Translations under genes and position numbers: made by a program
The notes under the pieces: generated by a model
What the model was told of the DNA's origin: nothing
The model's input: the letters and a program-made list of their open reading frames with translations, nothing else
Database searches by the model: none
Origin: UBA4735 sp035935465
GTDB taxonomy: Bacteria > Chloroflexota > Limnocylindria > P2-11E
Length of the DNA: 25,219 bases
Assembly: GCA_035935465.1 (NCBI GenBank)
Contig: DASYXA010000100.1
Coordinates: forward strand, 1-25,219
Reading direction: 5' to 3'
Part shown: positions 6,871 to 13,908 of the stretch, piece by piece
Layout of the letters: the number at the start of each line of letters is the position of its first letter
Numbering within the stretch: position 1 is the first letter of the stretch

Positions 6871-7710
6871 ATGTATGACGTGGCACTCGCCGCAGCCGGC
6901 TTCGTCGCGCTCGGGATCGGCGTCGGGACGCTCGGCACGCTCATCGGCGCGGGCGGCGGGTTCATCCTTCTCCCGGTCCTCGCGATCCTCTTCCCGCTCG
7001 AGCCGACCGGATCGCTCACCGCGACGTCGCTCGCGGTCGTGGCCGCGAATGCCTCGAGCGGTGCGTTCGCCTACAGCCGGCAGCGCCGGATCGACTTCCG
7101 GTCCGGCCTCGCCTTCGCCGTCGCGACCCTGCCCGGCAGCGTCGCGGGCGCGCTGCTCGCGCGATCGATCCCCCGCGGGCCCTTCGACGTCTCCTTCGCG
7201 CTGGTGCTGCTCGCCCTGGCCCTCGTGCTCATGCGGACGCGGGCGGAGCAAGGGCCGGCCGCGCCGGAGGGTCGTGCCTGGGGCCGGGTCCCGCGCGAGC
7301 TCGTCGACGCCGAGGGCGCCATTCACCGCTATCACGTCGAGCTGCCGTTGGGCATCGCGATCTCGTTCGTCGTCGGGTTCGCCTCGAGCCTGCTGGGCAT
7401 CGGCGGCGGGTTCATCCACGTCCCCGCGCTCATCGCGGTGCTCGGCTTCCCGGTCCACATCGCGACCGCGACCTCGCACTTCGTCCTCGCGATCATGGCG
7501 ACCGTCGGTACGCTGACCCACATCGCGGCGGGTGACCTCGCCGATGTATGGCCGCGCACCGTGTACCTCGCGATCGGTGCGGTCGCCGGCGCGCAGGTCG
7601 GCGCGCGGATCTCGACCCGGGTCAAGGGCACGGTCATCGTGCGGCTGCTCGCCGGCGCGCTCGTCGTCGTGGCCCTCCGCCTGGCGGCCCAGGGCGTGCT
7701 GGGGTACTAG
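6871..7710 (+). CDS. Sulfite/organosulfonate exporter TauE/SafE-family (TSUP) protein
   Basis: This 279-residue membrane protein has eight or so helices in two related halves. Each half opens with the family glycine signature: GTLIGAGGGFILLPVL near residue 21 and SSLLGIGGGFIHVPAL near residue 172. A cytoplasmic central loop (RAEQGPAAPEGRAWGRVPRE) separates them. TSUP proteins move sulfite, sulfoacetate or related anions; the substrate cannot be told here and no sulfur genes are adjacent. The start ATG is supported by the leaderless -10 at 6859. The next gene starts two bases after the stop, so the two are almost certainly cotranscribed. Confidence 0.9.
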   Translation: MYDVALAAAGFVALGIGVGTLGTLIGAGGGFILLPVLAILFPLEPTGSLTATSLAVVAANASSGAFAYSRQRRIDFRSGLAFAVATLPGSVAGALLARSIPRGPFDVSFALVLLALALVLMRTRAEQGPAAPEGRAWGRVPRELVDAEGAIHRYHVELPLGIAISFVVGFASSLLGIGGGFIHVPALIAVLGFPVHIATATSHFVLAIMATVGTLTHIAAGDLADVWPRTVYLAIGAVAGAQVGARISTRVKGTVIVRLLAGALVVVALRLAAQGVLGY

Positions 7711-7712
7711 CC

Positions 7713-8813
7713 GTGCGCTGGGCCCCGCTCCTGCTCGCGGCACTCGCGCTCGGGGCGTGCGCCGACTGGAACACCGGCCAGACCTCCAGCGTCATCGACG
7801 CGCACGTCGTGCGCGTGGTGACCCAGGGCACGCGAGCGGCCGGCCAGCCGGGACTGCCCGGCCAGCCGTTCCAGACCGTCGAGGTCGAGCTCGATGGCGG
7901 ACTCTACCGCGGCGATCGCGTCACGCTCGAGTGGGGCGGCCGCGTCGCGCTCAACTCGAACGGGCTGCTCGTCCCCGGCGATCACGTCCTGGTCTCGCAG
8001 CATCGCGGCGACAACGACACACGCGAGTACGCGATCGAGGACGTCGTCCGCCTTCCGTCGCTGCTCCCGTTCGTCATCGTGCTCGTCGTGGCGCTCGTCG
8101 CCGTCGCGCGGTGGAAGGGCATCGCGTCGCTCGCGGGCCTCGCGGGGAGCGTCGCCGTCTTCCTGCTCGCGATCGTCCCCGCGGTGCAGCGTGGCGACGA
8201 CCCGCTCGTCGCGACCCTGGCCGGCGCGCTCGCGGTGCTCGTGGTCGCGGTCTTCGTCGTCCACGGCTTCAACCGCAAGAGCCTCGCCGCGCTCGTCGGC
8301 ACATCGGTCTGCCTCCTCATCGTCGTCGCGCTCGCGGCCGTCGTCCTCGCGGCGGCGCGGATCACCGGCTTCGGCTCGGAGGAAGCGGTCTTCCTCGCGA
8401 TCGGCTCGGCCGGCCGGATCGATCTCCACCGGCTCGTGCTGGCCGGGATCGTCGTCGGCTCGCTCGGCGCCCTCGTCGACATGGGCATCGGGCAGGCCTC
8501 CGCGACGTTCGAGCTCGCGGCCGCGCACGAGGACATGCGCGGCCAGCGGCTGTACGCGAGCGCCCTGAACGTCGGCCGCGACCACATCGGCTCGCTGGTC
8601 AACACGCTCGCGCTCGCGTACTTCGGCGGCGCGATGCCGCTCATCGTGCTGCTCTCGCTCGGCAACCTGCCGTTGTCGCTCGCCGCGAACAGCGAGACGA
8701 TCGTCGGCTCGATCATCGCGGTGCTCGTCGCCAGCATCGGCCTGGTGCTCTGCGTCCCGATCACGACGGCGATCGCCGTCGCGCTCGCCGGCCGGGGTCG
8801 TCTGGCGTCCTAG
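7713..8813 (+). CDS. YibE/F-family membrane protein
   Basis: This 366-residue protein has an N-terminal lipoprotein-like signal (LLLAALALGAC). An extracytoplasmic beta-rich region of about 100 residues follows (TVEVELDGGLYRGDRV, VPGDHVLVSQ), then about seven or eight membrane helices from LPSLLPFVIVLV onward. Conserved-looking YibE/F stretches include VDMGIGQASATFELA, GRDHIGSLVNTLALAY and NSETIVGSI. The biochemical function of the family is unknown. The start is a GTG at 7713, two bases after the TauE/SafE stop, so the pair forms an operon. The stop overlaps the convergent lipoprotein gene on the palindrome CTAG. Confidence 0.9.
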   Translation: MRWAPLLLAALALGACADWNTGQTSSVIDAHVVRVVTQGTRAAGQPGLPGQPFQTVEVELDGGLYRGDRVTLEWGGRVALNSNGLLVPGDHVLVSQHRGDNDTREYAIEDVVRLPSLLPFVIVLVVALVAVARWKGIASLAGLAGSVAVFLLAIVPAVQRGDDPLVATLAGALAVLVVAVFVVHGFNRKSLAALVGTSVCLLIVVALAAVVLAAARITGFGSEEAVFLAIGSAGRIDLHRLVLAGIVVGSLGALVDMGIGQASATFELAAAHEDMRGQRLYASALNVGRDHIGSLVNTLALAYFGGAMPLIVLLSLGNLPLSLAANSETIVGSIIAVLVASIGLVLCVPITTAIAVALAGRGRLAS

Positions 8814-9289
8814 CGGAGCTCCAGCGTCGCGCCGGCGGTCATGATCCGCGACGCACCGGCGTCATCCACGCGCACCTCGATCACGAGCGAGTAGGCATCG
8901 GCGGGGACGACCGCTCCCTTCGCGTCACGCGTGTCCCAGGTCACCGTGGTGGACCGCCGGGTGCCGGCGGTGACGGTCGCCGGCGCGACGGCCAGCTCGC
9001 GGACGAGGACCTCGGCCGGCGATCCGGCCTCGTTGATCCCGCTCGCCATGACCCTGGCCGACAGGGGCCCGGTCACCGTGCCCCGGGCGACCACGATCGC
9101 CAGCGGGATCGTCGCGGCCGCGCCGAGCGCGTAGGCGGGCGACACCGTGATCTCGACGCGGCCGTTCGGCAGCTCGGTCGGGATCACGAACGCGGTCGGT
9201 GTCCGCGGTGCGGCCGGGGACACGGTCGCGCATGCGCCGAGCGCGACGACAACGGCGAGGGCTAGCGCCTTCGGCGGCAGCTTCGGCAC
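8810..9289 (-). CDS. Putative lipoprotein with Ig-like domain, downstream of Fur-family regulator
   Basis: This 159-residue protein has a lipoprotein signal (MPKLPPKALALAVVVALGAC), so Cys20 would be lipidated and the protein held on the outer face of the membrane. The mature part is beta-rich. Its C-terminal half (TVTWDTRDAKGAVVPADAY, then SLVIEVRV) resembles FlgD-type Ig-like or BsuPI-like domains. The family is otherwise unknown to me. The ATG at 9289 lies 28 bases inside the 3' end of the regulator gene, implying translational coupling and shared metal control. No obvious metal-ligand cluster is present, so a role in zinc acquisition is inferred from position only. Confidence 0.75.
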   Translation of the reverse strand: MPKLPPKALALAVVVALGACATVSPAAPRTPTAFVIPTELPNGRVEITVSPAYALGAAATIPLAIVVARGTVTGPLSARVMASGINEAGSPAEVLVRELAVAPATVTAGTRRSTTVTWDTRDAKGAVVPADAYSLVIEVRVDDAGASRIMTAGATLELR

Positions 9290-9687
9290 AGCCCGTAGAA
9301 GTCGAGCGCCGCATGGTCGACCAGGAACTCATGGCGCCGGCCCACGGAGGCGAGCAGCGGCGCGACGACCGTCTCGCCGAGGTCCAGGACCCGCTGGCAC
9401 TTCGTGCAGACGAGGTGGTGGTGATGCTCCGCATCGCACGCGATGTACGCGGACACGTGCCCGTCGCGCTCGAACCGGCTCGCCATGCCGTCCTGGACCT
9501 GGGCCTCGAGGGCCCGATACACGGTCGCGCGGCCGATCGTCGGATGGCCCGCCTTGACCCGCTCGTACAGCTCCTGCGCGCTGAGCGCGCGCTTCGCCGA
9601 CGCGAGCGCCTCGGCCACGACCACGCGCTGGCGGGTGAGGCGCCGACCCTGCGACGTCATGCGGTCCGGGATCGCGGTGGCGGGCAC
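9262..9687 (-). CDS. Fur-family metalloregulator, probably Zur-like
   Basis: With the GTG start at 9687 this is 141 residues, the usual Fur/Zur length. The DNA-binding part includes RLTRQRVVVAEAL and HPTIGRATVYRALEAQ. The dimer/metal part has a HHHHLVCTKCQ stretch (C94, C97) and CRSC (C134, C137), the pair of CxxC motifs that holds the structural zinc. The start is uncertain: GTG 9687 is exactly six bases after TATCCT, the leaderless pattern seen repeatedly here. An ATG at 9660 or a GTG at 9741 are alternatives; the latter would overlap the ZIP promoter. Divergence from a ZIP transporter makes a zinc-uptake repressor (Zur) more likely than an iron or peroxide regulator, but this is inference. 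Confidence 0.93.
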   Translation of the reverse strand: MPATAIPDRMTSQGRRLTRQRVVVAEALASAKRALSAQELYERVKAGHPTIGRATVYRALEAQVQDGMASRFERDGHVSAYIACDAEHHHHLVCTKCQRVLDLGETVVAPLLASVGRRHEFLVDHAALDFYGLCRSCRRRR

Positions 9688-9693
9688 CGCACG

Positions 9694-9699
9694 AGGATA
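9694..9699 (-). promoter_or_regulatory. -10 box (TATCCT) for the Fur-family gene
   Basis: Read on the minus strand, TATCCT is followed by six bases and the GTG at 9687. An ATGAGA -35-like hexamer lies 18 bases upstream. The first Fur-like box (9707-9721) falls between these elements, which predicts autorepression. Confidence 0.5.
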
Positions 9700-9705
9700 G
9701 GCTGT

Positions 9706-9748
9706 TTGACACTCGGTCTCATGTTCCGTAGATTGAGACACAATCTCA
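9706..9748 (+). promoter_or_regulatory. ZIP promoter with two Fur/Zur-like boxes
   Basis: TTGACA (9706-9711), a 17-base spacer and TAGATT (9729-9734) form the best sigma-70-type promoter in the window. Two 15-base boxes, 9707-9721 and 9734-9748, share 11 of 15 bases with the pattern TGAnACnCnnTCTCA and have the 7-1-7 inverted-repeat layout of Fur-family operators. One covers the -35 and the other the start-site region, so a bound repressor would block both. Assignment to the adjacent regulator is inference. Confidence 0.65.
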
Positions 9749-9765
9749 TGAGAGCCATCCGCTGA
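9748..9765 (+). CDS. Five-codon mini-ORF (MRAIR) overlapping the ZIP start
   Basis: ATG at 9748, about 7 bases after the expected transcription start, encodes Met-Arg-Ala-Ile-Arg and stops at TGA 9763-9765. The stop overlaps a CTG (9762) that is the natural first codon of the ZIP protein, giving CTGA, like the GTGA and TTGA couplings elsewhere in the window. It may deliver ribosomes to the CTG. Alternatively it is the true N-terminus of ZIP separated by a one-base sequencing or genetic frameshift. Confidence 0.35.
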   Translation: MRAIR

Positions 9766-10484
9766 CGGTCCTCGCCGTCGTCGCCGCCACGTTCCTGTCC
9801 ACGCTGGCCGGTGGGCTCATCGCGCTGCGGAGCACGACCCAGCTCGGTCTGATCATCGCGCTCGGTGCCGGCGTCCGCATCGGGGCGGCGTTCTTCGATC
9901 TGGCCCCCGAGTCGGCGACCGAGCTCAGGTCGCTCGACGACGCGATGCTCTTCGCGGGCATCGGCTTCCTGGCCTTCTACCTCCTCGAGCGCATCACGCT
10001 GCTGCACGTCGGGCACGAGGCCGGCCATCCGGTCGAGCGGCACGAGCACGTCGGCGCACTCGGCGCGGGCGGCATGTCGGTCCACAGCTTCCTCGACGGG
10101 GTCGCGGTCGGCGCGTCGTTCCATGCGAGCACGGAGCTCGGGATCATCGTGGCGACCGTCGTCATCCTGCACGATTTCTCCGACGGCATCGCGACCGTGA
10201 GCGTCCTCCTCGCGAACGATGCGACGCGGGCGGTGGCCTTCCGCTGGCTCGTGATCGACGCGGCCGCGCCGGTCATCGGCGCGGTCGTCGCGCTGTTCCT
10301 CACGATCGAAGGTCCGGTCCTCGGCGCCATCCTCGGCTTGTTCGTCGGGTTCTTCCTGTATGTCGGCGCGGCGGAGCTGCTCCCCGAGGCACACCGCAAG
10401 GGCCGCGGTGACCTCGTCATGGCCGGGACCGTCGCCGGTGCGGCATTCATCTTCGCCGCGACCCGGCTGGTCGGCGGGATCTAG
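9762..10484 (+). CDS. ZIP-family zinc/divalent metal importer with CTG start
   Basis: This 240-residue membrane protein has eight likely helices. The first is encoded upstream of the only in-frame ATG (9945): TVLAVVAATFLSTLAGG matches the natural N-terminus of this ZIP subfamily, so a start at 9945 would cut off about 61 residues including the first helix. The metal-site motifs are HSFLDG (H108, D112) in TM4 and HDFSDG (H137, D141) in TM5, the second a variant of the usual HxxPEG. The loop before TM4 is His-rich (LLHVGHEAGHPVERHEH). No ATG, GTG or TTG lies in frame near the N-terminus; CTG 9762 overlaps the stop of a five-codon ORF. Repression by the divergent Zur-like regulator is expected. 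Confidence 0.88.
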   Translation: MTVLAVVAATFLSTLAGGLIALRSTTQLGLIIALGAGVRIGAAFFDLAPESATELRSLDDAMLFAGIGFLAFYLLERITLLHVGHEAGHPVERHEHVGALGAGGMSVHSFLDGVAVGASFHASTELGIIVATVVILHDFSDGIATVSVLLANDATRAVAFRWLVIDAAAPVIGAVVALFLTIEGPVLGAILGLFVGFFLYVGAAELLPEAHRKGRGDLVMAGTVAGAAFIFAATRLVGGI

Positions 10485-10512
10485 CCGCGGCCGCGACTCA
10501 TCCATTTGGCGG

Positions 10513-11493
10513 ATGTGCGCGATGCACCCACCGGTCCAGGATTGCGATGTGGTCGCGACACTTCGATCCAACGTGGTCACGGGTACGACGTTCTGGCTGT
10601 TGGTCGTCGGGGCGGTCGGCCTGGTCGACGTCTTGACCGGACCGGACTACGGGTTCGGCTTCTTCTACCTGTTGGCGGTGGTCCCGGCGGCGTGGCTCCT
10701 CGGCCGGTGGCCGGGGGTCGCCGTCGCGCTCGCGTCCGGGTTCGCGTGGCTCTTCGCCGACGTCATCGAACGGCGCGCCGGCTCGATCTGGCCGATCGCC
10801 TGGAACGCGTCGAGCCGCGCGTCGCTGTTCCTCACGACCGCCTGGCTCGTGGATGTCGTGCGCCGGGAGCGCGAGCGGCTGCGCGCCCTCGATCGCGAGC
10901 GCTCGCACTTCATGCGCGTCCTCGAGCACGAGCTCGCCGGCCCGGGCCAGGAGCTCTCGCGCGGCCTGCGCACCCTGCAGGAATCGGGCGGCGCCACCGC
11001 GAGCGAGCTGCAGCCGCTCGTCGAGCGGGCTCAGGATCTCGAGTTCCTGAGCCGTGACGTCGTCTCGCTCGGGCAGCTGCAGTCGGGCGAGCTGTGGCTC
11101 CAGCATCGCGAGGTCGAGCTCGCCGCGCTCGTCGAGGAGCTTCGCACCAGGCCGAGCGACGGGCCGCGCATCCCGCTCACGCTCGCGTCCGGCCGCTTCG
11201 TCGTCGAGGGCGACGAGTCGCGGCTTCGCCAGGCGATCGGCGGCCTCCTGAACGAGGCGCGCGCCACGCGCACGTCGGACGTGAGCATCGACCTCCGCCG
11301 CGACGGCGGGAAGGCAAGGCTCACCATCACCGGCGGGCTCGGACCGTTCCTCGCGCTCCCACCGGACGACCGCGGCGGCATCGGGGTCGAGCTCGCGCGC
11401 GTCATCATCCAAGGACATCGCGGGACCCTCGACCACCGGCGCTCCGCGGCCTCGAAGGCGGTCCGATTCGTCGTGGAGCTCCCGCTCCGCTAG
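10513..11493 (+). CDS. Orphan membrane histidine kinase with degenerate ATP-binding site
   Basis: This protein is 326 residues from the ATG at 10513; an ATG at 10522 is equally possible. About three or four N-terminal helices (residues 24-112, with GFGFFYLLAVVPAAWLLG) form a sensor resembling the DUF4118 type. A coiled region follows, then an H-box with His139 (RVLEHELAGPGQEL) and an ATPase-like domain. The N-box Asn is kept (GGLLNEARATRTS, N247) and the G2 box is recognisable (RGGIGVELARVIIQGHRG). The G1 box that should read DxGxG is TGGLGPF, lacking the key Asp. It is therefore probably weak or inactive as an ATPase, or works as a scaffold. No response regulator is adjacent. Confidence 0.82.
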   Translation: MCAMHPPVQDCDVVATLRSNVVTGTTFWLLVVGAVGLVDVLTGPDYGFGFFYLLAVVPAAWLLGRWPGVAVALASGFAWLFADVIERRAGSIWPIAWNASSRASLFLTTAWLVDVVRRERERLRALDRERSHFMRVLEHELAGPGQELSRGLRTLQESGGATASELQPLVERAQDLEFLSRDVVSLGQLQSGELWLQHREVELAALVEELRTRPSDGPRIPLTLASGRFVVEGDESRLRQAIGGLLNEARATRTSDVSIDLRRDGGKARLTITGGLGPFLALPPDDRGGIGVELARVIIQGHRGTLDHRRSAASKAVRFVVELPLR

Positions 11494-11558
11494 GGCTGGA
11501 GCATCGATCCGCACGCCCTATGCTTCGTCATAGCGACGCCTCGTAAGGGAGCCCGCTC

Positions 11559-12605
11559 GTGGCCGACGCGATCACCCCCGACATGACCATCGCCTCCGTC
11601 ACCGAACGCTGGCCGGACACGGCCCGGATCTTCGCGCGGTACGGCCTCGGCTGCGCGTCGTGCGCGATCAGCAAGAGCGAGACGGTCCTCCAGGGAGCGA
11701 CCGGACATGGCGGCGGCCGGGTCAACGTCGACGACCTCCTGCGCGATCTCAACACCTACGCTGCGACCGGCACCCTCCCGAGCGGCCTCCCCGAGGCGAG
11801 CGCCGTCGCAGCCGGGGGCGGCATGCGGGTCAAGGGCATGGCCGAGCAGAAGGGCATCGACCAGGTCATCGCGGTGATGTCCGGCAAGGGCGGCGTCGGC
11901 AAGTCCCTCGTCGCGGGCCTGCTCGCCGTCGGACTGAAGCGGCGCGGGTTCTCGGTCGGCGTCCTCGACGGCGACATCACCGGTCCGTCGATCCCGCGGA
12001 TGTTCGGCGTCCGCGAGAAGCCCGGGGTCGCCGGCCCGAACACGTTGAAGCCAGCGGTCTCGCGCGGCGGCATCCCGATCATGTCCATGAACCTCCTGCT
12101 CCCCGGCGAGGAGGAGGCGGTCATCTGGCGCGGCCCGATGGTCTCGGGCGCGATCCGGCAGTTCTTCAGCGACGTCGCCTGGGGCGAGCTCGACTACCTG
12201 ATCGTCGATCTCCCGCCGGGCACGAGCGACGCGCCGCTCACCGTGATGCAGGCCCTGCCGATCGCCGGGGTCGTGCTGGTCACGACGCCGCAGGCCCTCG
12301 CGACCATGGTCGTCACCAAGGCCGTGCGGCTGGTGAAGCAGCTCGGCGGCGACATCCTCGGCGTGGTCGAGAACATGGCCTACGTCGCGATGCCCGACGG
12401 ATCGCGGAACGAGGTCTTCGGTCCGTCGCAGGGCCTGAAGCTGGTCATCGCCGCGAACGCGCCGCTCATGGCGCGGATCCCGATCGATCCCGAGATCGCG
12501 CGCCTCGCCGATGCCGGCGGTATCGAGCAGTACGTGTCGCCTGAGTCCGACGAGCTCCTCGCGAACTTCCTCTCCGTCGCCCAGAAGACGCCGCAGCCCG
12601 TCTAG
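11559..12605 (+). CDS. Mrp/NBP35-type P-loop ATPase with N-terminal DUF1858 domain, lacking the C-terminal CxxC
   Basis: This 348-residue protein has two domains. Residues ~5-65 resemble DUF1858/ScdA-N (TIASVTERWPDTARIFARYG) with a CASC motif at C32 and C35. From ~100 onward it is an Mrp ATPase with deviant Walker A SGKGGVGKS (108-116), DGDITGPSIPRMFG and DLPPGTSDAPLTV. Mrp proteins carry and hand over Fe-S clusters. The cluster-binding CPxC that normally follows ENM is missing: ENMAYVAMPDGSRNEVFG (from 271) has no Cys. The cluster ligands may instead be the N-terminal CxxC. The start GTG at 11559 is preceded by AAGGGAG with a 7-base spacing. A small CTATG...CATAG hairpin at 11518-11533 lies in the leader. 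Confidence 0.92.
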   Translation: MADAITPDMTIASVTERWPDTARIFARYGLGCASCAISKSETVLQGATGHGGGRVNVDDLLRDLNTYAATGTLPSGLPEASAVAAGGGMRVKGMAEQKGIDQVIAVMSGKGGVGKSLVAGLLAVGLKRRGFSVGVLDGDITGPSIPRMFGVREKPGVAGPNTLKPAVSRGGIPIMSMNLLLPGEEEAVIWRGPMVSGAIRQFFSDVAWGELDYLIVDLPPGTSDAPLTVMQALPIAGVVLVTTPQALATMVVTKAVRLVKQLGGDILGVVENMAYVAMPDGSRNEVFGPSQGLKLVIAANAPLMARIPIDPEIARLADAGGIEQYVSPESDELLANFLSVAQKTPQPV

Positions 12606-12623
12606 GCCCCACACTCAGGCCGC

Positions 12624-13874
12624 ATGCTCGCTCTCGCGAGGCGCTACGCGCACGCCGGGCCGGCACTCTGGGTCCTCGCCGCGACGACCATCGCCAACGT
12701 GTTCGCGTACGGCTACCAGGTCGTGATGGCCCGTCTGCTCCCGCCGGGCGACTACGCGATCCTGACCGCGCTGTTCGGAGTCCTCATCCTCGAATCGTTG
12801 TCCGCGCAGGTGATCCAGTCGGCCACCGCGCGGCTCGCGGCCCAGTACCGGGCCCGCGACGACGAGCCGGCGCTGCACGTCTTCGTCCGGCGGTGGACCA
12901 AGCGCATTCTGCTCCTGGCCGGACCGCCGTCGCTCGTGATCGTCGTCGCCGCGCCGCTCGTCGGTCCGGCACTGTCCCTTCCGGTCGCGGACGTCGTGCT
13001 CCTTGGCCTCGCGCTGTTCATTGCCGCACCGCTCACGTTCACCGGTGGACTGCTCCAGGGGCTCCGGCGGTTCGGCTGGTTCGGCTGGTACTTCATCATC
13101 CAGGCGATCGCGCGCCTCGCGATCGGCGTCACGCTTGTGGTGCTCGGTTTCGGCGTGACGGGGGCGTTCATCGGCGCGCTCGCGGCGTTGATCGCGGGGC
13201 TCGCCTGCTCGATCGTGCCGCTCGGGCCGTTGTTCCGCGCCGCTCGCGGCGCGACCCACGCCGCGGAGCTCGGCCGGGCCGAGACCCGATTCTTCCTCCT
13301 CGCGTCCGTGATCATGCTGGCCTATGCCGCGCTCACGAACATCGATGCCATCGCGTCGCGGGCGCTCCTTCCGGTCGCTGACGCCGGCGCATACGCGGGT
13401 TCGGTCACGATGGCGAAGGTCGTCCTGTTCGCGCCGGTCGCCGTGGGATTCATCCTGCTCGAGCGCACCGCCCGTGCGCACGCGAAAGGGGAGGACACCG
13501 ATCGCGCGCTCTTCGTCGCGCTCGGTTTCGTGCTCGCCACGAGCGGCGTCGTCGTGCTCGCGTACCTCCTCGCCCCGACCGTGCTCACCCGCATCGTCGT
13601 GGGCGATCAGTACGCGCTCACCCCCCGGCTCATCGGCCCGTACGCGCTCGCGGCACTGCTGAACGCGCTGCTCTCGCTCTGGATCGCTCACTTCATCGGT
13701 CGCGGCGAGATGCGATTCGGCCACCTCCTCGCGCTCGCCGTGGTCGCGGAGGTCGTGCTCATCGTCCTCACGCCGCACGACGCGGCGACGCTCGTGCGCG
13801 TCGTCCTCGGTGTGGCGATCGCCACCCAGCTCGCGGCGGTGGGCACCTACGCGTGGGAGCGCGGTCATCGCTGA
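12624..13874 (+). CDS. Polysaccharide/lipid-linked oligosaccharide flippase (Wzx-like, MOP superfamily)
   Basis: This 416-residue protein has about 12 helices. The N-terminal segment (VLAATTIANVFAYGYQVVMARLLPPGDYAILTAL, residues 16-49) has the layout of Wzx/MurJ-type flippases with the short ARxLxxxDY turn after TM1. A Gly/Phe-rich QGLRRFGWFGWYF loop follows TM4. Flippases move undecaprenyl- or similar lipid-linked sugars across the membrane, which fits the glycosyltransferases that follow. The ATG is 18 bases after the Mrp stop and no good ribosome site is visible. The following GT87-like gene starts 34 bases after its stop, or overlaps it if an upstream GTG at 13810 is used. Confidence 0.87.
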   Translation: MLALARRYAHAGPALWVLAATTIANVFAYGYQVVMARLLPPGDYAILTALFGVLILESLSAQVIQSATARLAAQYRARDDEPALHVFVRRWTKRILLLAGPPSLVIVVAAPLVGPALSLPVADVVLLGLALFIAAPLTFTGGLLQGLRRFGWFGWYFIIQAIARLAIGVTLVVLGFGVTGAFIGALAALIAGLACSIVPLGPLFRAARGATHAAELGRAETRFFLLASVIMLAYAALTNIDAIASRALLPVADAGAYAGSVTMAKVVLFAPVAVGFILLERTARAHAKGEDTDRALFVALGFVLATSGVVVLAYLLAPTVLTRIVVGDQYALTPRLIGPYALAALLNALLSLWIAHFIGRGEMRFGHLLALAVVAEVVLIVLTPHDAATLVRVVLGVAIATQLAAVGTYAWERGHR

Positions 13875-13908
13875 TCCGGCGGGCGCCGCGTCCGGGGCCT
13901 CCGGCGGC

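Noticed and set aside
6010..7743. 577-codon minus-strand frame across the repeat protein and exporter genes
   Set aside because: It is a shadow frame created by high GC at codon third positions; it has no domain and crosses a strong hairpin.
9945..10484. ATG 9945 as start of the ZIP gene
   Set aside because: It would remove the first ~61 residues including a family-typical helix that is encoded just upstream without a stop.
13810..13908. GTG 13810 as start of the GT87-like gene
   Set aside because: It would overlap the flippase by 65 bases with a Ser/Arg-rich non-membrane segment; GTG 13909 starts just before the first helix. Not fully excluded.
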